DNA of 7,835 nucleotides from Candidatus Woesearchaeota archaeon (GCA_016185915.1 JACPMP010000093.1:1-7835); one strand, 5' to 3'. Counted from the stretch's first letter, positions 1 to 5,473 are shown. The notes: generated by a model from the sequence alone, not told the origin. Program-made: numbers and translations.

Positions 1-504
1 ACTGACATAGTCAATGAATTAACTGTGCTGCATACACAAGGCGTTGAATTGGTGGAACCAGCAGATTTGTCAGGTTCATTGAGAGGAAGGCACAATCTTT
101 ACAACCATCTTGAGCTGACAATAAGAAATGCTGAAGAGACTGTTACTTTGATGACAACTGCACAAGGATTTATCAGAAAGGTTGAAGGGTTAAAGCCAAC
201 ATTTGAAAAATTAAAGAAAAGAGGCGTAAAGATAAGAATCGCTGCTCCAATAACAAAAGAAGCTGTGGCTGCTCTGAAAGAACTCCAGGGCATTGCAGAA
301 GTAAGGCACACAGACAACAAAGCAAGATTCTGCATTGTTGACGGCAAGGAGATAATCTTCATGGTCTTGGACGATAATGAAGTGCATCCCACATATGATG
401 TTGGCATATGGGTGAACACGCCCTTCTTTGCAAGTGCTCTTGAAAATTTATTCGAGCTTGCATGGAAAAACATGAAGCCAGCAACAGAAGTTGTTAAGAG
501 ATGA
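1..504 (+). CDS. TrmB-family sugar-type transcriptional regulator, C-terminal part (5' end outside window)
   Basis: The reading frame is open from base 1 to the TGA at 502-504, giving 167 codons, so the gene begins upstream. The GTG at 25 is only an internal codon. The visible part matches the C-terminal effector half of TrmB-like regulators. It has a helix with an N-H-L-E-L-T-I-R-N-A-E pattern, a strand-rich segment with TLMTTAQGF, then KKRGVKIRIAAPI, an IVDGKEIIF strand, and the family-typical ending with IWVNTPFFASALENLFELAW. In the family this domain binds a sugar or other ligand and an N-terminal winged helix binds DNA; the winged helix is not in the window. A regulator of this kind beside transketolase and transaldolase genes fits control of sugar metabolism, but the target is inference. 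A T-rich tract follows the stop. Confidence 0.8.
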   Translation, partial: TDIVNELTVLHTQGVELVEPADLSGSLRGRHNLYNHLELTIRNAEETVTLMTTAQGFIRKVEGLKPTFEKLKKRGVKIRIAAPITKEAVAALKELQGIAEVRHTDNKARFCIVDGKEIIFMVLDDNEVHPTYDVGIWVNTPFFASALENLFELAWKNMKPATEVVKR

Positions 505-535
505 TTTTTCTTTAATTTATTTTTAGTTTTATTTT
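505..535 (+). terminator. T-rich archaeal-type terminator after the TrmB-like gene
   Basis: Directly after the stop codon come several T tracts (TTTTTC, TTTA, TATTTTTAG, TTTTATTTTG) with no GC-rich hairpin. Archaeal RNA polymerase typically terminates on such tracts. A fresh promoter follows at about 546-560, consistent with a transcript boundary here. Confidence 0.5.
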
Positions 536-545
536 GATTATCAAT

Positions 546-560
546 GCAAAACTATAAAAA
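546..560 (+). promoter_or_regulatory. BRE/TATA promoter for the chorismate mutase-transketolase operon
   Basis: GCAAAAC (BRE-like) is followed by TATAAAAA at 553-560. The TATA centre lies about 27 bp before the ATG at 584, the spacing of an archaeal leaderless transcript. This favours 584 over the upstream in-frame ATG at 575, which is only about 19 bp away. Confidence 0.55.
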
Positions 561-583
561 ACAATGCTAACTTTATGTGGTTT

Positions 584-841
584 ATGGATATGTTAAATTA
601 TTATAGAAAAAAGATTGATAGCATAGATAAAAAAATTATTAAGTGCTTGTTATTAAGATTTAAATTGGTTAGGCAAATTGCTATCTACAAAAAGAGAAAT
701 AAAATTAAAATAACTGATAAAGAGAGAGAATTACAAGTAATAAAAAACATAAAAAAATATTCTGACAATAAAAATAAGAAATTCTTAATTAATATTTTTA
801 AAAGAATAATTAATTATTCAAAAGTGTTACAAAGACGATGA
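584..841 (+). CDS. aroQ: Chorismate mutase, AroQ class (monofunctional, 85 aa)
   Basis: This enzyme converts chorismate to prephenate, the branch point to phenylalanine and tyrosine, in the cytosol. It is an all-helical AroQ domain of normal archaeal length. Family residues are in place with the spacing of the E. coli P-protein domain: R8 and R25 (17 apart), K36, E47, S79 and Q83. The residue equivalent to E. coli R51 is K46, and the loop before it is two residues shorter. The start at ATG 584 is chosen because the TATA box is about 27 bp upstream and the chorismate mutase helix begins at once (MDMLNYYRKKIDSID); ATG 575 would add three residues. The stop overlaps the transketolase start as ATGA, so the two genes are probably translationally coupled. 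The gene is more lysine- and AT-rich than its neighbours. Confidence 0.87.
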   Translation: MDMLNYYRKKIDSIDKKIIKCLLLRFKLVRQIAIYKKRNKIKITDKERELQVIKNIKKYSDNKNKKFLINIFKRIINYSKVLQRR

Positions 842-1683
842 CAAAAAAAGAACTGATTTTAGAACTTAAGGGGGAGGCAAAAGAATTGAGAAAAGAGATT
901 ATTACTATGATTTATAATGCCCAGTCTGGACATCCTGGCGGTTCTTTAAGCGCAATTGACATGCTTGTTGGATTGTATTACTACAAATTAAGAATTGACC
1001 CAAAAAATCCTTTGTGGGAAGACAGAGACAGATTCGTGCTGAGCAAAGGTCATTGCAGCCCTTCTATATACGTTGTTTTGGCTGACAAAGGGTATTTCCC
1101 AAAATTAGAGTTAGAAGGGTATAGGAAAATTGATAGAATGCTGCAAGGTCATCCTGAATTAAGCACGCCTGGAATTGATTTTGCTGGTGGAGCTCTCGGA
1201 CAAGGTTTGAGTTTTGCTTTGGGGATTGCACTTGCATGCAGACTAGACAAAAGAAATTGCAATGTTTATGCTATGATAGGCGATGGAGAATCGCAGGAAG
1301 GAGCTGTTTGGGAAGCTTCTATGGCGGCAGCTTTCCACAAACTAGACAATTTAATTGTGATACTTGATAAAAATCAAGTTCAGCAGACTGGAAAAACAAA
1401 AGAAATTATGGACATTGGAAATGTTATTCTAAAATGGAAAGCGTTTGGATGGAATGTTATTGACATCAATGGCCATGATATGCCGCAAATTGTGAAAGCT
1501 CTCGATAAGGCTTCAAAAATCAAGAATAAAAAGCCAACAATCATTATCTCTAACACTATTAAAGGAAAAGGGGTTTCATTTATGGAATTAAACCATAAAT
1601 TTCATGGAAAAGCGCCGAATGATGAAGAGTATAAAAAAGCAATGGAAGAGATTGAGAAGATTGACATTAGGAAGTTTAAATAA
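838..1683 (+). CDS. tktA: Transketolase, N-terminal (pyrimidine-phosphate/ThDP diphosphate-binding) subunit
   Basis: This is one half of a split transketolase. With the downstream C-terminal subunit it moves two-carbon ketol units between sugar phosphates, making or using erythrose-4-phosphate, ribose-5-phosphate and xylulose-5-phosphate. The 281 aa match family length. Visible motifs are SGHPGGSLS with H32, LSKGHCSP with H72, LQGHPE with H105, and the thiamine-diphosphate/metal motif GDGESQEG at 148-155 ending in DKN at 177-179. The ATG at 838 overlaps the chorismate mutase stop (ATGA), so the two genes share a transcript and probably ribosomes. The gene is followed by a 205-bp spacer holding a structured repeat rather than directly by its partner subunit. 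Split transketolases are standard in archaea and some bacteria. Confidence 0.95.
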   Translation: MTKKELILELKGEAKELRKEIITMIYNAQSGHPGGSLSAIDMLVGLYYYKLRIDPKNPLWEDRDRFVLSKGHCSPSIYVVLADKGYFPKLELEGYRKIDRMLQGHPELSTPGIDFAGGALGQGLSFALGIALACRLDKRNCNVYAMIGDGESQEGAVWEASMAAAFHKLDNLIVILDKNQVQQTGKTKEIMDIGNVILKWKAFGWNVIDINGHDMPQIVKALDKASKIKNKKPTIIISNTIKGKGVSFMELNHKFHGKAPNDEEYKKAMEEIEKIDIRKFK

Positions 1684-1721
1684 GATTCCAATAAATATTA
1701 AAGAATAATCAATAAAAACGA

Positions 1722-1858
1722 GAGCGACTTTTAGATTTACAAAGTAATAAAAGTAATCCGCTTTTGATGTGTTAATGAATAAATAGGCGAGGCAAAACTT
1801 ATTGTTAAGAAAAGTTTTGCCGAGCAGTAAAATTTGCGAACGAAGTGAGCGGATTGAA
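1722..1858 (+). ncRNA. Structured intergenic element, copy 1 (unknown family)
   Basis: This element fills the gap between the two transketolase genes and recurs at 2897-3067. Conserved blocks are GAGCGACTTTT, AAAGTAATCCGCT, TAGGCGAGGCAAAA, TTTTGCCGAGCA, TAAAAT and GCGGATTGAA. Possible stems are 1722-1726/1759-1763 with 1728-1731/1750-1753; 1737-1740/1744-1747; a perfect seven-pair stem 1755-1761/1849-1855; 1780-1784/1832-1836; and GGCAAAACTT/AAGTTTTGCC (1791-1800/1812-1821), preceded by tandem G-A (1789-1790 with 1822-1823) and a GC/GC pair. A TATA-like ATAAATATT at 1691-1699 lies about 26 bp before the 5' edge, so it could be transcribed on its own. It may instead be a leader of the downstream gene or a repeated DNA element. 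No known RNA family was recognised. Confidence 0.6.
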
Positions 1859-1888
1859 AAAATTTAAAGAATTTAAGTAATTAAAAAA

Positions 1889-2830
1889 ATGGAAATACAA
1901 AAAGCTGCTACAAGAGACGGATATGGAAAAGCCTTGCTTGAATTAGGCAAAATAAACCCAAATGTAGTTGCTTTAGATGCTGATTTAAGCGACAGCACAA
2001 GAAGTGAGTATTTTGCAAAGCAATTTCCAGATAGATTTTTTTCAATGGGCATTGCTGAACAGAATATGATTGGTGCTGCAGCAGGGTTTGCTTTCTCTGG
2101 AAAAATCCCTTATGCAAGCACATTTGCAGTTTTCAGCGAGAGGGCTTATGAATTTGTTAGAAATGTTGTTTCGAGAAATAAGTTAAATGTTAAGATTGCC
2201 GGAAGCCATGCTGGAATTGCAACAGGTGAAGATGGAAAAAGCGCACAAGCAATTGAGGATATTGCTGCTTACAGAGCATTACCAAATATGACTGTGTTAC
2301 AACCATGCGATTCTGTTGAAGCTGAAAAAGTTGTATTTAAGTTAGCCGATTATAAAGGGCCTTCTTATATGAGAATGCATCGCAATCCAGTTCCAGTAAT
2401 TCACAGTTTTGATTATAAATTCGAAATTGGAAAAGGTGAAGTTTTGAAAGAAGGGAAAGATGTGGTGATTTTTGCAACTGGCACTTTAGTTCACGAATCA
2501 TTAAAAGCAGTCAAGATTCTTGAAAGTGAAAATATAAAAGTTTATGTTGTTAATATCCACACAATAAAACCTCTTGATACAAGCTTAGTTATTGATTTAG
2601 CAAAAAAAACAAATTGCGTTGTTACAGCAGAAGACCACAATGTGATTGGGGGTTTAGGAAGTGCAGTTGCAGAAGTTTTAAGCGAGAGCTATCCTTGCAT
2701 AATGAAAAGGATTGGATTGCAAGACAGATATGCAGAATCAGGCAAACCAGAAGAGTTATATAAAAAGTATGGGTTGGATGCAGAATCAATTGCTGAAGAA
2801 GTTATGAAAATTGTTAATAAAAAAAGATAA
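1889..2830 (+). CDS. tktB: Transketolase, C-terminal (pyrimidine-binding) subunit
   Basis: This is the second half of the split transketolase, 313 aa, carrying the pyrimidine-binding domain and the C-terminal domain. The catalytic glutamate that activates the thiamine ring is E57 in MGIAEQNM. GSHAGIATGEDG gives the substrate-side His and Asp, and EDHNVIGGLGSAVAEV is the conserved C-terminal-domain motif. The family's second His (GEDGxTHQ or GEDGxSHQ) is replaced: here it reads GEDGKSAQ. Human-type transketolases have Gln at that place, so this need not abolish activity. The start has no Shine-Dalgarno. TTTAAAG at 1863-1869 lies about 23 bp upstream, so the message may be leaderless. The gene sits between two copies of the same structured element, which is odd for an operon partner of the N-terminal subunit. 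Confidence 0.95.
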   Translation: MEIQKAATRDGYGKALLELGKINPNVVALDADLSDSTRSEYFAKQFPDRFFSMGIAEQNMIGAAAGFAFSGKIPYASTFAVFSERAYEFVRNVVSRNKLNVKIAGSHAGIATGEDGKSAQAIEDIAAYRALPNMTVLQPCDSVEAEKVVFKLADYKGPSYMRMHRNPVPVIHSFDYKFEIGKGEVLKEGKDVVIFATGTLVHESLKAVKILESENIKVYVVNIHTIKPLDTSLVIDLAKKTNCVVTAEDHNVIGGLGSAVAEVLSESYPCIMKRIGLQDRYAESGKPEELYKKYGLDAESIAEEVMKIVNKKR

Positions 2831-2896
2831 AATATTAATTACAATAAAACATTAAAAATAAAATTTCGATAAATCAAATTAAAATCAACAAAACTT

Positions 2897-3067
2897 GAGC
2901 GACTTTTTGCTGCAAAGTGCAGAAAGTAATCCGCTCTTGATTGTTTTATTGAATATATAGGCGAGGCAAAAATAGGTAAATGGTGAGCGAGGTTCGCCGA
3001 GCTCACCTCGCATGTCACTGGCAGAAGATTTTTGCCGAGCACTAAAATATGCCGAAGGCGGATTGAA
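2897..3067 (+). ncRNA. Structured intergenic element, copy 2 (unknown family)
   Basis: This is the same element as 1722-1858, between the C-terminal transketolase gene and the EamA-type gene. Stems are GAGCG/CGCTC (2897-2901/2932-2936) with CTTT/AAAG (2903-2906/2923-2926); CTGC/GCAG (2910-2913/2919-2922); AATCCGC/GCGGATT (2928-2934/3058-3064); and GGCAAAAAT/ATTTTTGCC (2965-2973/3028-3036) with tandem G-A and GC/GC below. Its apical loop carries an extra hairpin at 2982-3007 that copy 1 lacks. It ends about 33 bp before the next ATG, as copy 1 ends about 30 bp before its ATG. Same strand orientation, position and stems argue for a functional RNA or regulatory repeat. Confidence 0.6.
2982..3007 (+). 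repeat. GC-rich hairpin with UUCG loop inside element copy 2
   Basis: GGTGAGC (2982-2988) pairs with GCTCACC (3001-3007). Between them lie GA, GG, the loop TTCG, CC and GA. The resulting GC-GA-GG / CC-GA-GC module is the same tandem G-A arrangement seen at the base of the element's main inner stem. This GC-rich hairpin stands out in AT-rich surroundings and is absent from copy 1. Confidence 0.7.
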
Positions 3068-3099
3068 GAAATAAATTAAAAAATTTAAAATTATCTAAA

Positions 3100-3528
3100 A
3101 TGCCAAACTGGATTGTTTATGGTTTAATTGCATTCGTTTGTTTTGCAGTAAATACCATTATCTACAAATTTGCACAACAGAAAGGGAATTTTTCTCCATT
3201 TTATGGTGCTTTATTATTTGGTATTGGTGCAATGTTGTTGTTTGGTTTGTTTTTCATGTTTAAGCCAAGTTCTGATTTTGAATGGAAATCAAGCAGTTTA
3301 GTGATGATATCCGGAATTATTTGGGCTATTGGATTTCTTTCTGTTGCAATTGCTATCTCCCAAAAAGCTGATGTTGCAAGATTAGCTCCAATTTATAATG
3401 CAAATACCTTACTTGCGGTATTGCTTGGAATTATATTCCTGAAAGAAATTCCAGATGCTTCACAGATTTTTAGAGTTGTAGCTGGTGCTGTTTTGATTGT
3501 TGTTGGAGCAGTTTTGGTGAGTGTATAA
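3100..3528 (+). CDS. EamA/DMT-type small membrane protein (half-size transporter)
   Basis: The protein has 142 aa with about five hydrophobic helices at roughly 4-22, 33-53, 66-85, 97-114 and 121-141. The charged loop after helix two carries PSSDFEWKSSS. The pattern matches a single EamA repeat of the drug/metabolite transporter superfamily: a QKADVARLAPIYNANTLLAVLLG segment followed by FLKEIPDASQIFRVVAGAVLIVVGAVLVS. Full-length members have two such repeats and ten helices. Single-repeat members are thought to work as dimers, so this is likely intact rather than truncated. The substrate cannot be told. Its place between transketolase and transaldolase suggests a sugar or central metabolite, but that is inference. 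No Shine-Dalgarno is visible, and AT-rich TATA-like sequence lies at 3071-3090. Confidence 0.8.
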   Translation: MPNWIVYGLIAFVCFAVNTIIYKFAQQKGNFSPFYGALLFGIGAMLLFGLFFMFKPSSDFEWKSSSLVMISGIIWAIGFLSVAIAISQKADVARLAPIYNANTLLAVLLGIIFLKEIPDASQIFRVVAGAVLIVVGAVLVSV

Positions 3529-3596
3529 CAAGATTTAAAAATATAACAATAATACTATACAATAACATATTTGATTTAAAAAATTAAAATAATAAA

Positions 3597-4247
3597 ATGC
3601 AACTTTTTTTAGACACTGCTTCAGTACAAGAGATCAAGGCAGCAAATGCTATTATAGCGCTAGACGGTGTAACTACAAACCCCACCTTAATTATGAAGGA
3701 GGGCAGAAATTACAATGAAGTCCTAAAAGAAATCTGCTCAATAATTAAAGGTACAGTAAGCGCTGAAACAGTTTCTTTAGATGTAGATGGAATGATAAAA
3801 GAAGGCATTGCTTTTTCCAAGATTGCTAAAAACATTGTTGTTAAAGTTCCAATGACAGTTGAAGGAATGAAAGCATGTCAAATGCTGACAAAAAAAGGGA
3901 TTAAAGTCAACGTTACTTTAGTTTTTTCCGCAAATCAAGCTTTATTGGCAGCAAAATCAGGCGCTTTTTTTGTAAGCCCGTTTGTTGGACGCTTAGATGA
4001 CATTGGAAAAATTGGAATGGATGTTGTCAGAGAGATAAAGCAAGTCTATGACAATTACAACTTTAAAACTCAGATTCTTGTAGCTTCTGTAAGAAATCCA
4101 ATACATGTTTTGGATGCAGCAAAGATAGGGGCAGATATTGCAACAGTTCCATATTCTGTGTTCGAGCAATTGTTTAATCATACATTGACTGATGTTGGCA
4201 TTAAAAAATTTCTAGAAGATTGGGAGAAAGTGCCGAAGAAGAGATGA
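3597..4247 (+). CDS. tal: Transaldolase, TalC/FSA-like short type
   Basis: This class I aldolase-fold enzyme of 216 aa transfers a dihydroxyacetone unit between sugar phosphates, the partner step to transketolase in the non-oxidative pentose phosphate route. Motifs are LDTAS with D6, GVTTNPTL at 24-31, the Schiff-base lysine K83 in VVKVPMT, and the phosphate-binding region SPFVGR (R132) plus LVASVRNP (S164, R166). Fructose-6-phosphate aldolase has Gln and Tyr where this protein has E57 (VSAETV) and F129 (SPFVGR). Glu and Phe at those places are the transaldolase signature, so true transaldolase is preferred. The length suits this short, multimeric subfamily. The upstream 68 bp is AT-rich with no Shine-Dalgarno. 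The stop is TGA, which shows that TGA terminates in this genome. Confidence 0.93.
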   Translation: MQLFLDTASVQEIKAANAIIALDGVTTNPTLIMKEGRNYNEVLKEICSIIKGTVSAETVSLDVDGMIKEGIAFSKIAKNIVVKVPMTVEGMKACQMLTKKGIKVNVTLVFSANQALLAAKSGAFFVSPFVGRLDDIGKIGMDVVREIKQVYDNYNFKTQILVASVRNPIHVLDAAKIGADIATVPYSVFEQLFNHTLTDVGIKKFLEDWEKVPKKR

Positions 4248-4271
4248 AATTATAATTGTATATACTGTCCA

Positions 4272-4291
4272 TTTAAAGTTTTTGCTTCTTT
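4272..4291 (+). terminator. T-rich tract after transaldolase
   Basis: The T-runs TTTAAAGTTTTTGCTTCTTT lie about 25 bp after the transaldolase stop and before the independent Fic promoter. This is consistent with archaeal T-tract termination. No strong hairpin was found. Confidence 0.35.
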
Positions 4292-4314
4292 GAGTGCACC
4301 CTTGATGATTGTTC

Positions 4315-4362
4315 TGTATGGGCACAATTAACCGAAATATTTATATAGTATGTGCCCATACA
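4315..4362. promoter_or_regulatory. Perfect 12-bp inverted repeat framing the Fic promoter (probable operator)
   Basis: TGTATGGGCACA (4315-4326) and TGTGCCCATACA (4351-4362) are exact reverse complements separated by 24 bp. The spacer contains the whole BRE/TATA. With transcription expected to start near 4370, both arms lie outside the RNA, so the repeat should act as DNA. A repressor bound to either arm would block TBP/TFB or the polymerase. Confidence 0.7.
4332..4347 (+). promoter_or_regulatory. BRE/TATA promoter of the Fic gene (leaderless)
   Basis: CCGAAA (BRE) is followed by TATTTATATA. The TTTATATA box at 4340-4347 is centred about 26 bp before the ATG at 4370, which fits a leaderless transcript starting at that ATG. 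Confidence 0.75.
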
Positions 4363-4369
4363 ATATTAT

Positions 4370-5317
4370 ATGACGTACATAGAAATAATAAAACGGAATA
4401 ATAAAGAATATTACTACCTTACCAAAAATGTTAGGCTTAGCTTAAACAAATGGAAAAAAATCAGGGTTTTCTTAGGGGATAAAAAACCTTCAAAAGAAGA
4501 GGTGAAAAAACATGCCAAAGGTATAGAAGATAAATCTAAACCATTCTTGAAATTATCAAAATATGCTTATCTCGCAGAGCATGACGCAGAAACCTTACAG
4601 GATTTAAAAGAGAGTTACAGTACATGGTTGAAGCATACTCCAAAAAGTGTAAAAGAAAAACTTAATGATGATTTTGTAATACGTTTTACCTACCATAGCA
4701 ATGCTATTGAAGGCAATCGGCTTACTTTAAGGCAGACTGCCCTCATTTTGAAAGACAAAGTTATCCCAACAGGCGTGCGGGCAGAGGATTACAATGAAGC
4801 AATAAATGGAAAAGAATGCTTGGATTATATCAAAAGTTACAAAGGAGACTTAAATACAAAATTTCTTGAAAAAATCAATGGTATCCTTACAAAAAATACC
4901 GGAGTAGCCTATGGCGGAAGAATTCGATTTTTTGATGTGAAAATCCAAGGCTCAACGCATGTCCCGCCATCTTATGCAGAAATCAAAAGGCACATGCTTA
5001 ATTTTTTTAAATGGTACAGCGCAAATAAAAATAAGTTTCATCCTTTTAAATTAGCTGCCATGATTCATGCAAAATTAACATGGATACACCCATTTGAAGA
5101 TGGAAATGGAAGAACTGCAAGGGCCGTCATGAATTTCATTTTAATGAAAAAAGATTTTCCAATGTTTTTTATACCATTTGAGAAAAGGGAGGAGTATTAT
5201 CAATCATTAGATACTGCTGACAAAGGTGATTACAAAAAATACATTTCCGGAATTTTGCAGTTGATTATAGACCAAATAAGAAGCTACGGGCACAATAAAA
5301 AGGAAGATAAGCGTTAA
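4370..5317 (+). CDS. Fic-domain protein (class II, self-inhibited AMP transferase type)
   Basis: Fic enzymes usually transfer AMP from ATP to hydroxyl groups of target proteins; the target here is unknown. The 315-aa product has the complete catalytic motif IHPFEDGNGRTAR (H240, D244, N246, R248, R251). A flap hairpin of the GGRIRFFDVKIQGSTHVPP type lies at about 182-200. The inhibitory-helix motif SNAIEG at 110-115 (pattern SxxxEG, E114) lies before the Fic core, which makes it a class II, self-inhibited member. Residues 1-60 form a basic N-terminal extension with a YYYLTKNVR...KKIRVFLG pattern, of a kind seen in archaeal Fic proteins. ATG 4370 is chosen because the BRE/TATA is 26 bp upstream; the in-frame GTG at 4352 lies inside the operator-like repeat. 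It may be a toxin-like or regulatory gene. Nearby are a toxin-antitoxin pair and a surface protein. Confidence 0.92.
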   Translation: MTYIEIIKRNNKEYYYLTKNVRLSLNKWKKIRVFLGDKKPSKEEVKKHAKGIEDKSKPFLKLSKYAYLAEHDAETLQDLKESYSTWLKHTPKSVKEKLNDDFVIRFTYHSNAIEGNRLTLRQTALILKDKVIPTGVRAEDYNEAINGKECLDYIKSYKGDLNTKFLEKINGILTKNTGVAYGGRIRFFDVKIQGSTHVPPSYAEIKRHMLNFFKWYSANKNKFHPFKLAAMIHAKLTWIHPFEDGNGRTARAVMNFILMKKDFPMFFIPFEKREEYYQSLDTADKGDYKKYISGILQLIIDQIRSYGHNKKEDKR

Positions 5318-5384
5318 ATGCGCACTTACAATTTGTTTTTGAGGATGGAGGAAAGGGACGAAGAAAAGATAAAATTTAACATGA

Positions 5385-5406
5385 TTTTTATTTTCTGATT
5401 TTTTAA
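5385..5406 (+). terminator. T-rich terminator after the Fic gene
   Basis: The runs ATTTTTATTTTC and GATTTTTTAATT lie about 70 bp after the Fic stop and before the antitoxin promoter. They look like an archaeal T-tract terminator without a hairpin. Confidence 0.45.
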
Positions 5407-5417
5407 TTAGTCTTAGA

Positions 5418-5434
5418 CCAAAAACTTTAAATAC
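5418..5434 (+). promoter_or_regulatory. BRE/TATA promoter of the toxin-antitoxin operon
   Basis: CCAAAAACTTTAAATAC combines a BRE-like A-rich block with a CTTTAAATAC TATA box centred near 5430. Transcription should start near 5456, leaving a leader of roughly 18 nt. Unlike the leaderless genes nearby, this one then has a Shine-Dalgarno. Confidence 0.6.
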
Positions 5435-5464
5435 TTATAAGTATTTTTACGTATATGTAAGTAC
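5431..5464. promoter_or_regulatory. Palindromic operator region for autoregulation of the toxin-antitoxin operon
   Basis: ATACTTATAAGTAT (5431-5444) is a perfect 14-bp palindrome overlapping the end of the TATA box. The half-site TAAGTA recurs at 5438-5443 and 5458-5463, exactly 20 bp (about two helical turns) apart, with TTAC...GTAA arms between. Ribbon-helix-helix antitoxins bind such short palindromes in tandem and repress their own operon; that this one does so is inference. Confidence 0.6.
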
Positions 5465-5468
5465 GAGG
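5465..5468 (+). promoter_or_regulatory. Shine-Dalgarno of the antitoxin gene
   Basis: GAGG lies five bases before the ATG at 5474. It is the only clear ribosome binding site seen in the window and agrees with this gene having a leader. Confidence 0.5.
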
Positions 5469-5473
5469 AAATA

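Noticed and set aside
99..473. Minus-strand frame of 124 codons opposite the TrmB-like gene, and similar minus-strand frames at 1908-2123, 2839-3042, 3993-4181 and 7322-7516
   Set aside because: They lie opposite well-supported genes or over the structured element, have no promoter and show no recognisable domain, so they are treated as chance frames.
1786..1825. K-turn or archaeal H/ACA or C/D guide RNA in the structured element
   Set aside because: The G-A pairs are flanked by base pairs on both sides with no three-base bulge, and no good C/D boxes or ACA tail were found.
4352..4369. GTG start six codons upstream for the Fic protein
   Set aside because: It lies inside the right arm of the inverted repeat and only about 9 bp from the TATA centre, upstream of the expected start of transcription.
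5177..5321. attC-like site ending at GTTAAATGC over the Fic stop codon
   Set aside because: No RYYYAAC partner exists within the preceding 140 bases, which are Fic coding sequence.
5318..5398. Tiny 26-codon frame starting directly after the Fic stop (TAAATG)
   Set aside because: It is too short, has no recognisable features, and ends inside the T-rich terminator-like tract.
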